A stretch of 64,000 nt of DNA from Oscillospiraceae bacterium (GTDB lineage Bacteria; Bacillota; Clostridia; Oscillospirales; Oscillospiraceae). The position numbers were made by a program, and so were the translations under genes. Below the pieces are notes generated by a model. The model made no database searches. It was not told where the DNA came from and saw only the letters and a list, made by a program, of their open reading frames with translations. The stretch is taken from NCBI GenBank assembly GCA_902790375.1, contig CADARY010000012.1:1-64000 (forward strand). The letters are read 5' to 3'. This document shows, in pieces, positions 34,850 to 43,380 of the stretch (position 1 is the first letter of the stretch; every line of letters begins with the position of its first letter).

Positions 34850-36094
34850 ATGAGGCTCGGACAAAGGATCCTGCAGGGCATCCTGCGTGTTTTTTCAGCC
34901 ATACTCAATATACCGGTCCGTCTGAAATTTGTGATCCTGGCACTGCTGCTGACGGGCGGCGGCGTCTGGTGGGCGACGCACCGAAGCATGCTGAATGCGG
35001 TGGGCGGCAAGGAGGACTTTGACGAGGCCATGCGCTATATCGAGATCAAGGATGTGGTGGACCAGCGCTTTATCGACCCGGTCGACCGCAGCACCCTCGG
35101 AGACAACGCGGCCGCCGCCATCATCGCCGGCCTCGGCGACAAGTGGAGCTACTACATGTCTCCCAATGAGTACAAGGCCTATCAGCTCAACTCCACCAAT
35201 GAATACGCCGGTATCGGAATGGCTATCCTCAAGGAGGAGGGCGGCGGCTTTGAGGTGATCTCCGTCAATATGGACTCGCCTGCCGCATGGGCCGGTCTCA
35301 CCGCAGGGGATATCATCACAAGCGTGGACAACATTGACCTGACCGAAAAAACCCTTGACGAGGCGCGAAAGCTCATCCGTTCCCGGCTGAATACCAAGTT
35401 CGTCCTCGGCATAGGAAAGGGAAACAGAGAGATCGAGGTAGACTGCAGCGGCGTTTACAGAAGCTCTGTGACCTGCCGTCTGGAGAAAACCATGGCGGGC
35501 TATGTGCAGATCAAGAACTTTGAGGCCGGCACGGCCCAGGACGCCATCGACGGTATTGAAAAGCTCCTCAACCAGGGGGCGATCGCCCTGTGCATCGACC
35601 TGCGCGGCAATCCCGGCGGGCTGGATACGGAGGTCGCGGCCTTTCTCGACTACCTCCTGCCGAGCGGCAGACTCTTTATGATGCAGAACAAGAACGGCAG
35701 ACAGGAAATCTCGGAGTCTGACGGCATGTGCATCCAGCTTCCCATGTGCGTACTCATCAACGCCGATACCTTCGGCGAGGCGGAGGTCTGTGCCGCCGCG
35801 TTGCAGGAATTTCAGTGGGCGACCCTGATCGGGGAGCCGACCACCGGCAAGACCAGGACCCAGGAGACCATCGTCCTGTCCGACGGCAGCGCCATCCGCC
35901 TTTCGACCGGCACCTATCTCACCGGCCTCGGCGTGGACATCAGCGCCCGAGGCGGCGTCTCGCCCGCCTATATCATGCACAACTCCGATCCCAGCGCCAC
36001 CGGCACCACCGCCGGCACCACCGGCGACAGCTCCGGCAGCGGCGTCACCTCGAACGATGAACAGCTCATGTATGCTTTGAAGCTTTTGAGTTGA
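34850..36094 (+). CDS. S41-family (CtpA-like) protein with PDZ domain, nucleophile serine missing
   Basis: The 414-residue protein has a membrane anchor (about 25-40), a PDZ domain (about 115-190) and an S41 peptidase domain. The usual nucleophile sits three residues before the Glu of the SxAxE-type motif; here the stretch reads NADTFGEAEVC and that position is Gly309 (codon 35774-35776). The general-base Lys appears kept (Lys334 in TTGKTRTQE). The protein therefore looks like a catalytically dead S41 that could act as an adaptor for the M23 proteins upstream. A low-complexity Thr/Gly/Ser tail precedes the C-terminus. CTGGAGG lies ahead of the start. Confidence 0.85.
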   Translation: MRLGQRILQGILRVFSAILNIPVRLKFVILALLLTGGGVWWATHRSMLNAVGGKEDFDEAMRYIEIKDVVDQRFIDPVDRSTLGDNAAAAIIAGLGDKWSYYMSPNEYKAYQLNSTNEYAGIGMAILKEEGGGFEVISVNMDSPAAWAGLTAGDIITSVDNIDLTEKTLDEARKLIRSRLNTKFVLGIGKGNREIEVDCSGVYRSSVTCRLEKTMAGYVQIKNFEAGTAQDAIDGIEKLLNQGAIALCIDLRGNPGGLDTEVAAFLDYLLPSGRLFMMQNKNGRQEISESDGMCIQLPMCVLINADTFGEAEVCAAALQEFQWATLIGEPTTGKTRTQETIVLSDGSAIRLSTGTYLTGLGVDISARGGVSPAYIMHNSDPSATGTTAGTTGDSSGSGVTSNDEQLMYALKLLS

Positions 36095-36119
36095 CAGGGG
36101 CGCGCAAAACCAATATAAT
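36091..36119 (+). promoter_or_regulatory. Consensus sigma-A promoter for greA-lysS
   Basis: TTGACA, 17-base spacer, TATAAT: a perfect consensus whose -35 overlaps the stop codon of the S41 gene. Confidence 0.85.
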
Positions 36120-36188
36120 CTATCAGGCATTTCATAGAGAAAAGACAATTGCGTTTCCAAATATATGCGGCAGAAGGAGATCAACACT

Positions 36189-36680
36189 ATGGCTACGAAT
36201 GCAAGCAGATTTAAAATGAGTCAGGAGCGCCTTGACGCGCTCAAGGAGGAGCTCTATTATCTGGAGACCGTCCGCGAGAAGGAGGTCTCGGAGCTGATCA
36301 AGGAGGCCAGGAGCTTCGGCGACCTGTCCGAGAACAGCGAATATGACGAGGCCAAGACCGAGCAGGGCAAGCTCTATTCCAAGATTGCCGAGCTCAAGGT
36401 CCTCATCGAGAACGCGGAGATCGTCGATAAGGGCGAGGAGGACGCACCCAAGGGCGCCGTCACCCTCGGCAGCATTGTGCGCGTTCTGGATCTGGAGTTC
36501 AACGAGGAGGAGACCTATGAGATCGTCGGCTCCCAGGAGGCCAATCCCAAGGACGGCCGTATCTCCGATGACTCGCCTGTCGGCCGCGCCCTGCACAGCC
36601 ACCGCGCCGGCGACACCGTCACCGTCGCCGCGCCTGCCGGGGAAATCAAGCTGCAGATCCTGTCTGTGGAAAACAAGTGA
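36189..36680 (+). CDS. greA: Transcription elongation factor GreA
   Basis: The 163-residue factor rescues backtracked RNA polymerase. It has the N-terminal coiled coil with the acidic tip (GDLSENSEYDEAK) and the C-terminal FKBP-like domain. The ATG at 36189 follows AAGGAG by nine bases. lysS starts 15 bases downstream, so the two form an operon. Confidence 0.95.
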   Translation: MATNASRFKMSQERLDALKEELYYLETVREKEVSELIKEARSFGDLSENSEYDEAKTEQGKLYSKIAELKVLIENAEIVDKGEEDAPKGAVTLGSIVRVLDLEFNEEETYEIVGSQEANPKDGRISDDSPVGRALHSHRAGDTVTVAAPAGEIKLQILSVENK

Positions 36681-36695
36681 TCGGGGTATCCTGGT

Positions 36696-38195
36696 ATGAG
36701 TGAAGAGAGAAACAATCAACAGGCCCCTGAGATGGAGCTTTCAGAGATCCTGCAGGTAAGACGGGACAAGCTGGCGGCTCTGCAGCAGGAGGGGCGCGAT
36801 CCCTTCCGGCAGACAAAGTTTGCACGCACCGCCTGGTCGCAGGAGATCAAGGATCATTACGACGCCTTTGAGGAAAAGCAGGTTCGCGTGGCCGGCCGCA
36901 TCCTCTCCAAGCGCGGCATGGGCAAGGCCATCTTCTGCCATATCAAGGATGACCGCGGCCTGATCCAGCTCTATATCCGCTCTGACGCCGTGACGGAGAC
37001 GGAGTTTGCCGACTTCCGCAAGTACGACATCGGCGACATTATCGGCGTGGGCGGCTATGTGTTCAAAACCAAGACGGGGGAGATCTCCGTCCATGTTCAG
37101 TCCGTTGTGCTGCTGGCAAAGTCTCTGCGCCCGCTGCCAGAGAAGTTCCATGGCATGACCAGCACCGAGCTCAAATATCGCCAGCGCTACGTGGATCTGA
37201 TCGTAAACGAGGACAGCCGCCGCAATTTCGAGATCCGCTCCCGCTTTATCTCCTATGTCCGCCGTTATCTGGACGGGCGCGGCTATATGGAGGTGGAGAC
37301 CCCGGTGCTGAACACCATCTCCGGCGGCGCCACCGCACGGCCGTTCATCACGCACCACAACACGCTGGATATCGACATGTACATGCGCATCGCCACGGAG
37401 CTGAACCTCAAGCGTCTCATCGTCGGCGGGATCGAGCGCGTGTATGAGCTCGGCCGCATCTTCCGCAATGAGGGCATGGATACCCGGCACAACCCGGAGT
37501 TTACAACGGTGGAGCTCTATGAGTCCTATGCCGACTTTAACGACATGATGGATCTCTTCGAGGAGCTTCTCTCCGGCGCGGCCATGGAGATCCTCGGCAC
37601 CTACGATGTCGAATGGCAGGGCCAGAAGATTTCGCTCGCCCCCGGCTTTAAGCGTCTGACCATGGCGGAGGCGGTGAAGGAGTATCTCGGCGTGGACTTC
37701 ATGGCCATCACCGACGATGCGGAAGCCGTCGCCGCGGCCAGGGCTGTCGGCGTCGATATGGACAAGGTTGAGCCCACCTGGGGCCATGCGCTCTATGAGT
37801 GCTTTGACCAGAAGGTGGAGGAAAAGATGATCCAGCCCACCTTCATCACCATGCACCCGGTGGACGTCTCGCCCCTCGCCAAGCGCAGCCCGAAGGATGC
37901 GCGCCTGACCGAGCGCTTTGAGCTTTTCATCTGCTGCAGCGAAATGGGCAACGCCTTCTCCGAACTCAACGACCCCATCGACCAGAAGCAGCGCTTCCAG
38001 AAGCAGATGGAGCTGCGCGCCAGGGGCGACGATGAGGCGGGCATGATGGACGACGACTTCATCAACGCCCTGGAGTACGGCATGCCTCCGACGGGCGGCC
38101 TCGGCATCGGCATTGACCGCTGTGTGATGCTCCTCACCGGCGCAAGCTCCATCCGCGACGTGATCCTGTTCCCGACAATGAAGCCGCTGGACTGA
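36696..38195 (+). CDS. lysS: Lysyl-tRNA synthetase, class II
   Basis: The 499-residue enzyme has an N-terminal OB-fold anticodon-binding domain (about 55-170) and the class II catalytic core with motif 2 RIFRNEGMDTRHNPEFT and motif 3 GLGIGIDRCVML. The length is normal. It is the last clearly housekeeping gene before the mosaic region. Confidence 0.97.
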   Translation: MSEERNNQQAPEMELSEILQVRRDKLAALQQEGRDPFRQTKFARTAWSQEIKDHYDAFEEKQVRVAGRILSKRGMGKAIFCHIKDDRGLIQLYIRSDAVTETEFADFRKYDIGDIIGVGGYVFKTKTGEISVHVQSVVLLAKSLRPLPEKFHGMTSTELKYRQRYVDLIVNEDSRRNFEIRSRFISYVRRYLDGRGYMEVETPVLNTISGGATARPFITHHNTLDIDMYMRIATELNLKRLIVGGIERVYELGRIFRNEGMDTRHNPEFTTVELYESYADFNDMMDLFEELLSGAAMEILGTYDVEWQGQKISLAPGFKRLTMAEAVKEYLGVDFMAITDDAEAVAAARAVGVDMDKVEPTWGHALYECFDQKVEEKMIQPTFITMHPVDVSPLAKRSPKDARLTERFELFICCSEMGNAFSELNDPIDQKQRFQKQMELRARGDDEAGMMDDDFINALEYGMPPTGGLGIGIDRCVMLLTGASSIRDVILFPTMKPLD

Positions 38196-38269
38196 GCGGA
38201 TTGCAAAAAAGCCTGATTTCATGCGGGTTTCGGCGATTGCGGAGAGGGCTGAAGCGTACATCTTATACT

Positions 38270-38417
38270 GGTCTCCCATAAAACGCTATGAAAGCGTTTT
38301 ATAGCGCCAAAGGCGCGTCGGAGACCGTATGAGACGTGTTTTGTGCCCTTTGGCACAAAACAGGCAGCGCGCGTTCGCGCGTTGCCTTTTCCATAAAACA
38401 CAGTGTTTTATGGAAAA
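38270..38417. repeat. Array of consecutive near-perfect hairpins
   Basis: Three structures stand side by side downstream of lysS, followed by a fourth. GGTCTCC/GGAGACC (38270-38276 with 38320-38326) encloses two hairpins, ATAAAACGCT/AGCGTTTTAT and GCGCC/GGCGC, giving a three-way junction. Next is GTTTTGTGCC/GGCACAAAAC (38338-38361), then an 11-bp GC stem (38363-38386), then a 15-bp palindrome TTTTCCATAAAACAC and its complement (38387-38417). No gene is seen in 38196-38907. Confidence 0.75.
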
Positions 38418-38486
38418 ATAGTATTACATCACGCTTACAGCAGCCACTTTCAAAACGCCCCCGCAGGAAAAACAATCGCACATTTG

Positions 38487-38533
38487 AACCATAAAAGGCC
38501 TTGAGTGCTGAACTCTTGAGGCCTTTTATGGTT
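38487..38533. repeat. Fifth palindrome of the post-lysS array
   Basis: AACCATAAAAGGCCT at 38487-38501 pairs perfectly with AGGCCTTTTATGGTT at 38519-38533. The arm shares CCATAAAA with the palindrome at 38387. Confidence 0.75.
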
Positions 38534-38585
38534 TTCAGGAAATGTGGCTTCGCCGCAAACTGTACGAATCGCATCTGCCCGTATA

Positions 38586-38664
38586 TACGCCTGGGATGGA
38601 CAGGTGAAGGTGATCACCGGCATACGCCGCTGCGGCAGGTCCAATTTGCTGCGAGCCTTATATA
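38586..38664 (+). pseudogene. Remnant of a DUF4143-type ATPase gene (Walker A region)
   Basis: About 79 bases match 43423-43501 of the intact ATPase gene with only a few differences. The reading matches YAWDGQVKVITGIRRCG, and the Walker A Lys is changed to Arg (GRSN instead of GKSY). Nothing of the rest of the gene remains; homology stops in the middle of the following helix. Confidence 0.8.
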
Positions 38665-38743
38665 ATATACTATCCCTTGATAGAAATCTTTAAGTCTCCC
38701 CGGCAAAATTTGCGCCATACTGCGTTGGAGCCCTTGACCATAT

Positions 38744-38824
38744 ATCTCCGAGCTTTCAGCGCGGTCGGACGGGGAGGAGCTGAGACAGGCTGCGGCATGG
38801 GCCCAGGCACGCTGCGACAATGCA
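38744..38824 (+). pseudogene. Remnant of a family 2 glycosyltransferase gene (C-terminal region)
   Basis: The reading ISELSARSDGEELRQAAAWA, then QARCDNA, matches the segment VSDLSERSDGEELREAAEWA, QARCDNA encoded near 57060-57140. Only about 80 bases are recognisable. It lies just upstream of the rhamnan-synthesis gene. Confidence 0.8.
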
Positions 38825-38907
38825 TTTGCTGCGCAGAGATGTGACAGGTCAGGAGCCGTTAGCTCTGAGGCTGAGATAAGCACAAATGAACATAAACAGG
38901 TGGCAGG

Positions 38908-40860
38908 ATGATGAAAAGAATCGGCATTTTTCTTCTGTACGATACAAAAGGGCGCGTCTACGAATATGTGGAATATCTTCTCCAGCAGATCCGGCCCTGC
39001 CTTGAAGAGCTGGTGATTGTGTCAAACGGCTTTCTGCTGGAAGAGAGCCGGGAAGCGCTGCACAAATACACCCCAAAAATTCTGGAGCGTCCAAACGTCG
39101 GTTTTGATGCGGCCGGATGGCGTGAAGGAATGCTGGAATATTGCGGCATGGACTATATCCGGGATTTCGATGAGCTGGTTTTATTCAATGATTCCTTCTT
39201 TGGGCCCTTCTATCCGTTTCAGAAAATCTTTGATGAGATGGATGCCCGGGATATTGATTTCTGGGGAATCAGCTCTCACGGTGCCGCTCCAAGTGCAGGG
39301 CACAAGTGCCCATACGGTGACCGGCCACGCTATATACAGACGTATTTTATGTGTTTTCGGAATACCGTGCTGCAGGCGGATTCGTTTGAAACGTATTGGC
39401 GGGAGCTTCCCTGCTACAAGACTTTTTCTGATCTTGTTGAAAAGCACGCATGTGCTGTTACACAGCATTTTGCAGATCTCGGATTCCGATGGGATGTACT
39501 CTGTGACACCAGAGAGCTGGAATCTGAGGAAATCCGGAAAAACTATTCCCATCACATGTTCGACAGCTACTTTATGGTCTCGGAAAAAAAGCTGCCGATT
39601 CTCAAGCGCAAGACTTTTATCATGGAAAAATCATCCTCTCTTCGCTTCGGAATGACAGATTCCCTTCGCAAAGCACTCCGATATGTCGAGAAGAACACAG
39701 ATTATGACATTCGTCTCATCTGGGACTATCTTCTTGATAAGTATAATCTCTACGATCTCAAGCAGAGCTTGAATCTGACATGTGTTCTGGATGCAAGGCT
39801 TTCCGCGTTCACAGGTGTTGCGAAGCCGACGGCTTTCATTGCATATCTTTTTCATGAAGACCTCTTTGAAAGCTGCCTGAGGAATATCAAAAGCGTTCCC
39901 GAAGGAATCGATATTTATCTGGTGACCACCGCAGAAGCAAAGAAGGAAAAGCTGGCAGAGGCTTGTGCCCGCCTGGGAATACCTGTATGCGATATCCTTG
40001 CAGCCAATACGCGCGGACGTGAGCTTTCAGCATTGCTGGTTTCCTGCCGTGCCATTTCGCTAAAGTATACATACCTGTGCTTCTATCATGACGGGAAAGC
40101 ACCGGAAAAAGAATATGCATCGGTTGGCGCGGATTTTGGAAAGCTGCGGACACAGTGCATTCTGGGAACGCGGGCATATATTCTGAATATTCTTGAGCTG
40201 TTTGAACAGAATCCGCGCCTCGGCCTGCTTGTTCCTCCCATCGCCTATCATGGCTCCTATTTTGCAGACAGCAAAAACTACTGGGGCCGCTGTTATGATG
40301 AGGCGAGAAACCTTCTCTCAAGGCTGAATCTGAATGAATTCATGATAGAAAAGCAAAAACCGCCAATTTCCGTTGCGACTGCCTTCTGGTGCCGTGTTGA
40401 TGCATTAAAACCGCTCTTTTCGGAAGAATGGGCATGGGAGGACTTTCCAAAAGAGTCCGCGGCCGGTGGTGTTTTTTTCAGCCGTGCAATGGAACGGTGC
40501 TTCCCTTATATTGCACAGTCACAGAAATACTACACCTGTACGCTTATGCCCTCCGAGTATGCCGAAACGGAGATCACAAACTTTCGGTACATGATGGAGG
40601 AAACAGAGATTGCCATGCGAGGCGTCAGCGGAATCAATTATACGACCTTCGATACTTTTGTCCGGAGTATCCGGATTCATAACAAGAGAGGGAACACGGT
40701 CTGGAAGAGGCTCATGCAGCGCAAACCGGCCATCTCCCCGTCAGAATACCATGCGTTCGTATTGAAGTGTAAGGCGGTTGTGCCATCTCCGCTCTGGAAC
40801 GTTATGAAAAAGTGCAAATCAATATTTTTTTCAAGATTAGATCGTTTGACGAAAAAATGA
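38908..40860 (+). CDS. Rhamnan synthesis protein F-like glycosyltransferase (RgpF domain)
   Basis: The 650-residue protein matches the RgpF family: IGIFLLYDTKGRVYEYVEYL at the start, then VGFDAAGWREG, LVLFNDSFFGPFYPF and DFWGISSHG. The family adds sugars (rhamnose or glucose side chains) to rhamnose-containing wall polysaccharides at the cytoplasmic face. GGCAGG precedes the ATG. The base composition is visibly more AT-rich than in the region before 38 kb, consistent with transfer. The next gene overlaps its stop (ATGA). Confidence 0.88.
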   Translation: MMKRIGIFLLYDTKGRVYEYVEYLLQQIRPCLEELVIVSNGFLLEESREALHKYTPKILERPNVGFDAAGWREGMLEYCGMDYIRDFDELVLFNDSFFGPFYPFQKIFDEMDARDIDFWGISSHGAAPSAGHKCPYGDRPRYIQTYFMCFRNTVLQADSFETYWRELPCYKTFSDLVEKHACAVTQHFADLGFRWDVLCDTRELESEEIRKNYSHHMFDSYFMVSEKKLPILKRKTFIMEKSSSLRFGMTDSLRKALRYVEKNTDYDIRLIWDYLLDKYNLYDLKQSLNLTCVLDARLSAFTGVAKPTAFIAYLFHEDLFESCLRNIKSVPEGIDIYLVTTAEAKKEKLAEACARLGIPVCDILAANTRGRELSALLVSCRAISLKYTYLCFYHDGKAPEKEYASVGADFGKLRTQCILGTRAYILNILELFEQNPRLGLLVPPIAYHGSYFADSKNYWGRCYDEARNLLSRLNLNEFMIEKQKPPISVATAFWCRVDALKPLFSEEWAWEDFPKESAAGGVFFSRAMERCFPYIAQSQKYYTCTLMPSEYAETEITNFRYMMEETEIAMRGVSGINYTTFDTFVRSIRIHNKRGNTVWKRLMQRKPAISPSEYHAFVLKCKAVVPSPLWNVMKKCKSIFFSRLDRLTKK

Positions 40861-42389
40861 AGACAAAAAACAGAAAAGAACAGGCTTTTGAGGCTCAGAT
40901 CCGGCAATTGATTGAAGGACATTATCTTGATTGGGAAATCGATAAGAAAAAACTGCCGCCGGTGCTTCGAAGAGTTTTTTCCCCGATGCGGTGGAATCTT
41001 TTGGAATGGATTCCCTGTGGAAAAGCCGACACTGTCGTAGAGATCGGCGGCCATTACGGGGAATTCAGCGCACACTTTGCGGAGCTTGCCGGGCAGCTTT
41101 TCGTTTATGAAGCGGATCCGGTCAAAGCGGAACTAATCGCACTGCGGTGCGGCAATGCAGATAACGTGGTAGTGTGTTCAGACTCGATTGAGGCTTTTTT
41201 TCAGAGGCTCCCTGATCAGGTGAATCTTCTTGTGTTTCATGATATTGATTTTTTCAGAAGCCTTGACCAGCTGCGCGCGGTTATGCAAAACTTGTATTCT
41301 CGTTTTCCAGACAGTCTGGTCCTTCTTCCTTGCGACAACCCGCGGGGGCTGCGTTATCGGTATTCAAAAATAAACGATGCATCAGAACGCTTCACGGACA
41401 AGCTTTTTCTCAGTCTGGATGATGTTAAGATGCTTGTCAACACGGTAGCTTATCCTGAAGCGGCTATATACTATCCATATCCCGAGACTACAGCCGCAAT
41501 GGTGCTGTATTCCGATGCTTTCCCGCCCAAGATGGATAATATTCCGTATTTTGGCCTCGTTAACCTGGAGGATGGATACCAGAGAGACAGAGATGCAGAA
41601 TTCACAGCCGCAAAGCTGGCAGCCTCTAACGGGACCTTCTTTAATGAATCCAACTCATATTTGCTTTTGGCCGGGCATTTGAAGGGCCTTGACCTGCCAA
41701 GCTTTATCAAATATTCCAACCAGCGCAGGGACTCTCTGAACATTCGCACGGAGATCAGGCTGGGACAAAACGCGGTCAAGAAAATAGCGCTCAGCAAATG
41801 CGGCAGCGGCCATATTCAAAAGCTGAAGAAATATGAAGAATGGGCACGCAGGCAGTATGAGGGAACGCTGCTTACACTGCCGAAAGGCACGGTTTCCAAA
41901 TATATTTATTGCTACCCTTTTCTCGACGGCAGTTCTCTGATGGAGGAACTGGACAAAGCCCTTGCGGTCAGCGAAAGCGCTTTTCAGGAGCTGCTCTGTT
42001 TATGGCAGGATACTGTACGAAAAGCCCATGATATCTCCTACTTTTCCAAGACCCGGGAGTTTGTCAGCATATTCGGCGACGCCCAGATCCCACCACAGCT
42101 GCGCAGCGGCAGTATAAATAATGTGGACATGGTGTTTGACAATATCATTCTTCAGAACGGGAAGTGGATGGTAATTGACACCGAATGGACTTATTATTTT
42201 CCGATTCCTGTTGATTATATTATTTACCGTGCTTTTTTCTACTATATACGCAAGAGAGATACAGATGAGAATTTAGCTGCGCTATGCTGGAGCCTCCTGG
42301 GGATCGACCAGGAAATGCAAAATACATTCAGGCAAATGGAATTACATTTTCAGGCCTATATTCTTGGAGGCAGGAAACGATTTGTGTAA
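40857..42389 (+). CDS. Methyltransferase-like protein fused to a kinase-like C-terminal domain
   Basis: The 510-residue protein starts with a SAM-binding-like fold (DTVVEIGGHYGEFSAHFAE, about 60-80) followed by the remainder of a class I methyltransferase-like domain. The C-terminal third resembles the end of aminoglycoside-phosphotransferase-type kinases, with VFDNIILQNGKWMVIDTEW standing where the metal-binding loop lies; the aspartate in IDTEW is in the expected place. Such fusions occur in polysaccharide loci, where methyl and phosphate caps control chain length, but the activity here is inference. The start at 40857 overlaps the previous stop. Confidence 0.7.
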   Translation: MKTKNRKEQAFEAQIRQLIEGHYLDWEIDKKKLPPVLRRVFSPMRWNLLEWIPCGKADTVVEIGGHYGEFSAHFAELAGQLFVYEADPVKAELIALRCGNADNVVVCSDSIEAFFQRLPDQVNLLVFHDIDFFRSLDQLRAVMQNLYSRFPDSLVLLPCDNPRGLRYRYSKINDASERFTDKLFLSLDDVKMLVNTVAYPEAAIYYPYPETTAAMVLYSDAFPPKMDNIPYFGLVNLEDGYQRDRDAEFTAAKLAASNGTFFNESNSYLLLAGHLKGLDLPSFIKYSNQRRDSLNIRTEIRLGQNAVKKIALSKCGSGHIQKLKKYEEWARRQYEGTLLTLPKGTVSKYIYCYPFLDGSSLMEELDKALAVSESAFQELLCLWQDTVRKAHDISYFSKTREFVSIFGDAQIPPQLRSGSINNVDMVFDNIILQNGKWMVIDTEWTYYFPIPVDYIIYRAFFYYIRKRDTDENLAALCWSLLGIDQEMQNTFRQMELHFQAYILGGRKRFV

Positions 42390-42513
42390 CGGAGTTTATG
42401 GTTTCATGACTCCGCAGCAAGGAGAAAACGCGTATTATTATCGTGAACTTGCCCTTATTTACGAGCCGGTATACGGAAAAGGAGCGAAAAAACATGCACG
42501 ATGAGAGACGCAG

Positions 42514-42817
42514 ATGGATGTTTCGCAGATATGCGCCCTGATTGAAAATCGGAATATAAGGGAGATCAGCTTCGATCTTTTGATACGCTTCTTGTACGCT
42601 CGAGCATCAAGCCGAAGGATATCCTGATGCTGCCTGAGGATCGGGTAAAACAGCAATATGGCCTGAGCTTTACGGAATTGCGCTATTGTGCGGAGGAGGA
42701 AGCCGGCGACGCATTCATAACGCTCGAGGAGCTCTGGCATCGCATAGCGAAAAAACACAGGCTTGCTCCCGAAACGGAGCGCGCTTTGATACATGTGGAG
42801 CTGCAATTGGAGCGCGC
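42514..42817 (+). pseudogene. Remnant of a HAD-like hydrolase (glycosyltransferase-associated type), frameshifted
   Basis: The first frame reads MDVSQICALIENRNIREISF, DL and then slips; in the next frame FDTLLVRSSIKPKDI continues to LEELWHRIAKKHRLAPETER. One T appears lost from the run at the DLFDTLL motif, which is HAD motif I. The fragment stops abruptly at about 42817, where an unrelated esterase sequence begins. Bases 42390-42513 hold nothing I recognise. Confidence 0.75.
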
Positions 42818-43035
42818 CATGTGACGAAGGACACGCCCCCGACCTTCCTCTGGGCGACCGCGGCGGACGAGCTTGTGCCGGTGCAGCACTCCCTGCTGAT
42901 GGCGACGGCGCTTGCCGATGCCGGCGTTCCCTTTGAGCTCCATGTCTTCGAGAAGGGCAAGCACGGGATGGGACTTGCCGATCAGGCGAGCGCCGAAGCG
43001 CTGACAGACTGCAACGCCGACGCCGCGGGCTGGGC
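42818..43035 (+). pseudogene. Remnant of an alpha/beta-hydrolase (acetyl-esterase-like) gene, C-terminal part
   Basis: The reading HVTKDTPPTFLWATAADELV, then PFELHVFEKGKHGMGLAD, is the C-terminal region of an esterase, with the catalytic Asp (ADELV) and His (KHGMG). The N-terminal half with the nucleophile serine is missing. GC content is high, unlike the neighbouring ATPase gene. Confidence 0.75.
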
Positions 43036-43163
43036 GGTGTTCACTTTGCGCTGCTGGATTCGTCCAGGCTTGCGATTGCCGAAGGAGACACTGAAAATGA
43101 TGGCACCCTGCTGTTTTCGGGGATTCCCCTCGGATCGTACACGCTGCGCGAAACCGCAACTGT
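43036..43163 (+). pseudogene. Remnant of a SpaA/Cna_B-type surface-protein domain
   Basis: The reading GVHFALLDSSRLAIAEGDTE, then NDGTLLFSGIPLGSYTLRET, matches the prealbumin-like repeat domain of Gram-positive adhesins and pilins. Only about 40 residues of one domain are left. Confidence 0.65.
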
Positions 43164-43299
43164 ATCTGAAAGAGATCGGGGCGATTTAAACGACAGGCTG
43201 ATTATCTGCATTTCCTCTCGCCAGATATATGCAGATAACCGGCCTTTATAATCTGTTGAAATCTTACGCATTATTTGATGCAAGTTTTCAACGAAAAGA

Positions 43300-43328
43300 T
43301 TGACTTGAACATTGCATTGACGTATAAT
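43300..43328 (+). promoter_or_regulatory. Consensus sigma-A promoter for the DUF4143 ATPase
   Basis: TTGACT, 17-base spacer, TATAAT, about 53 bases before the start codon. Confidence 0.8.
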
Positions 43329-43380
43329 TCTCATTGAAAAGTAGCATCATATTATGCAGAAGTTTTCAATGGAGGAAGAT

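Noticed and set aside
38270..38533. Possible CRISPR array or tRNA cluster in the hairpin region
   Set aside because: The palindromes differ in sequence and spacing; no tRNA-like acceptor stem, T-loop or CCA end was found.
40677..41075. Minus-strand frame of 132 codons at the RgpF/methyltransferase junction
   Set aside because: It overlaps two well-supported plus-strand genes and has no start context.
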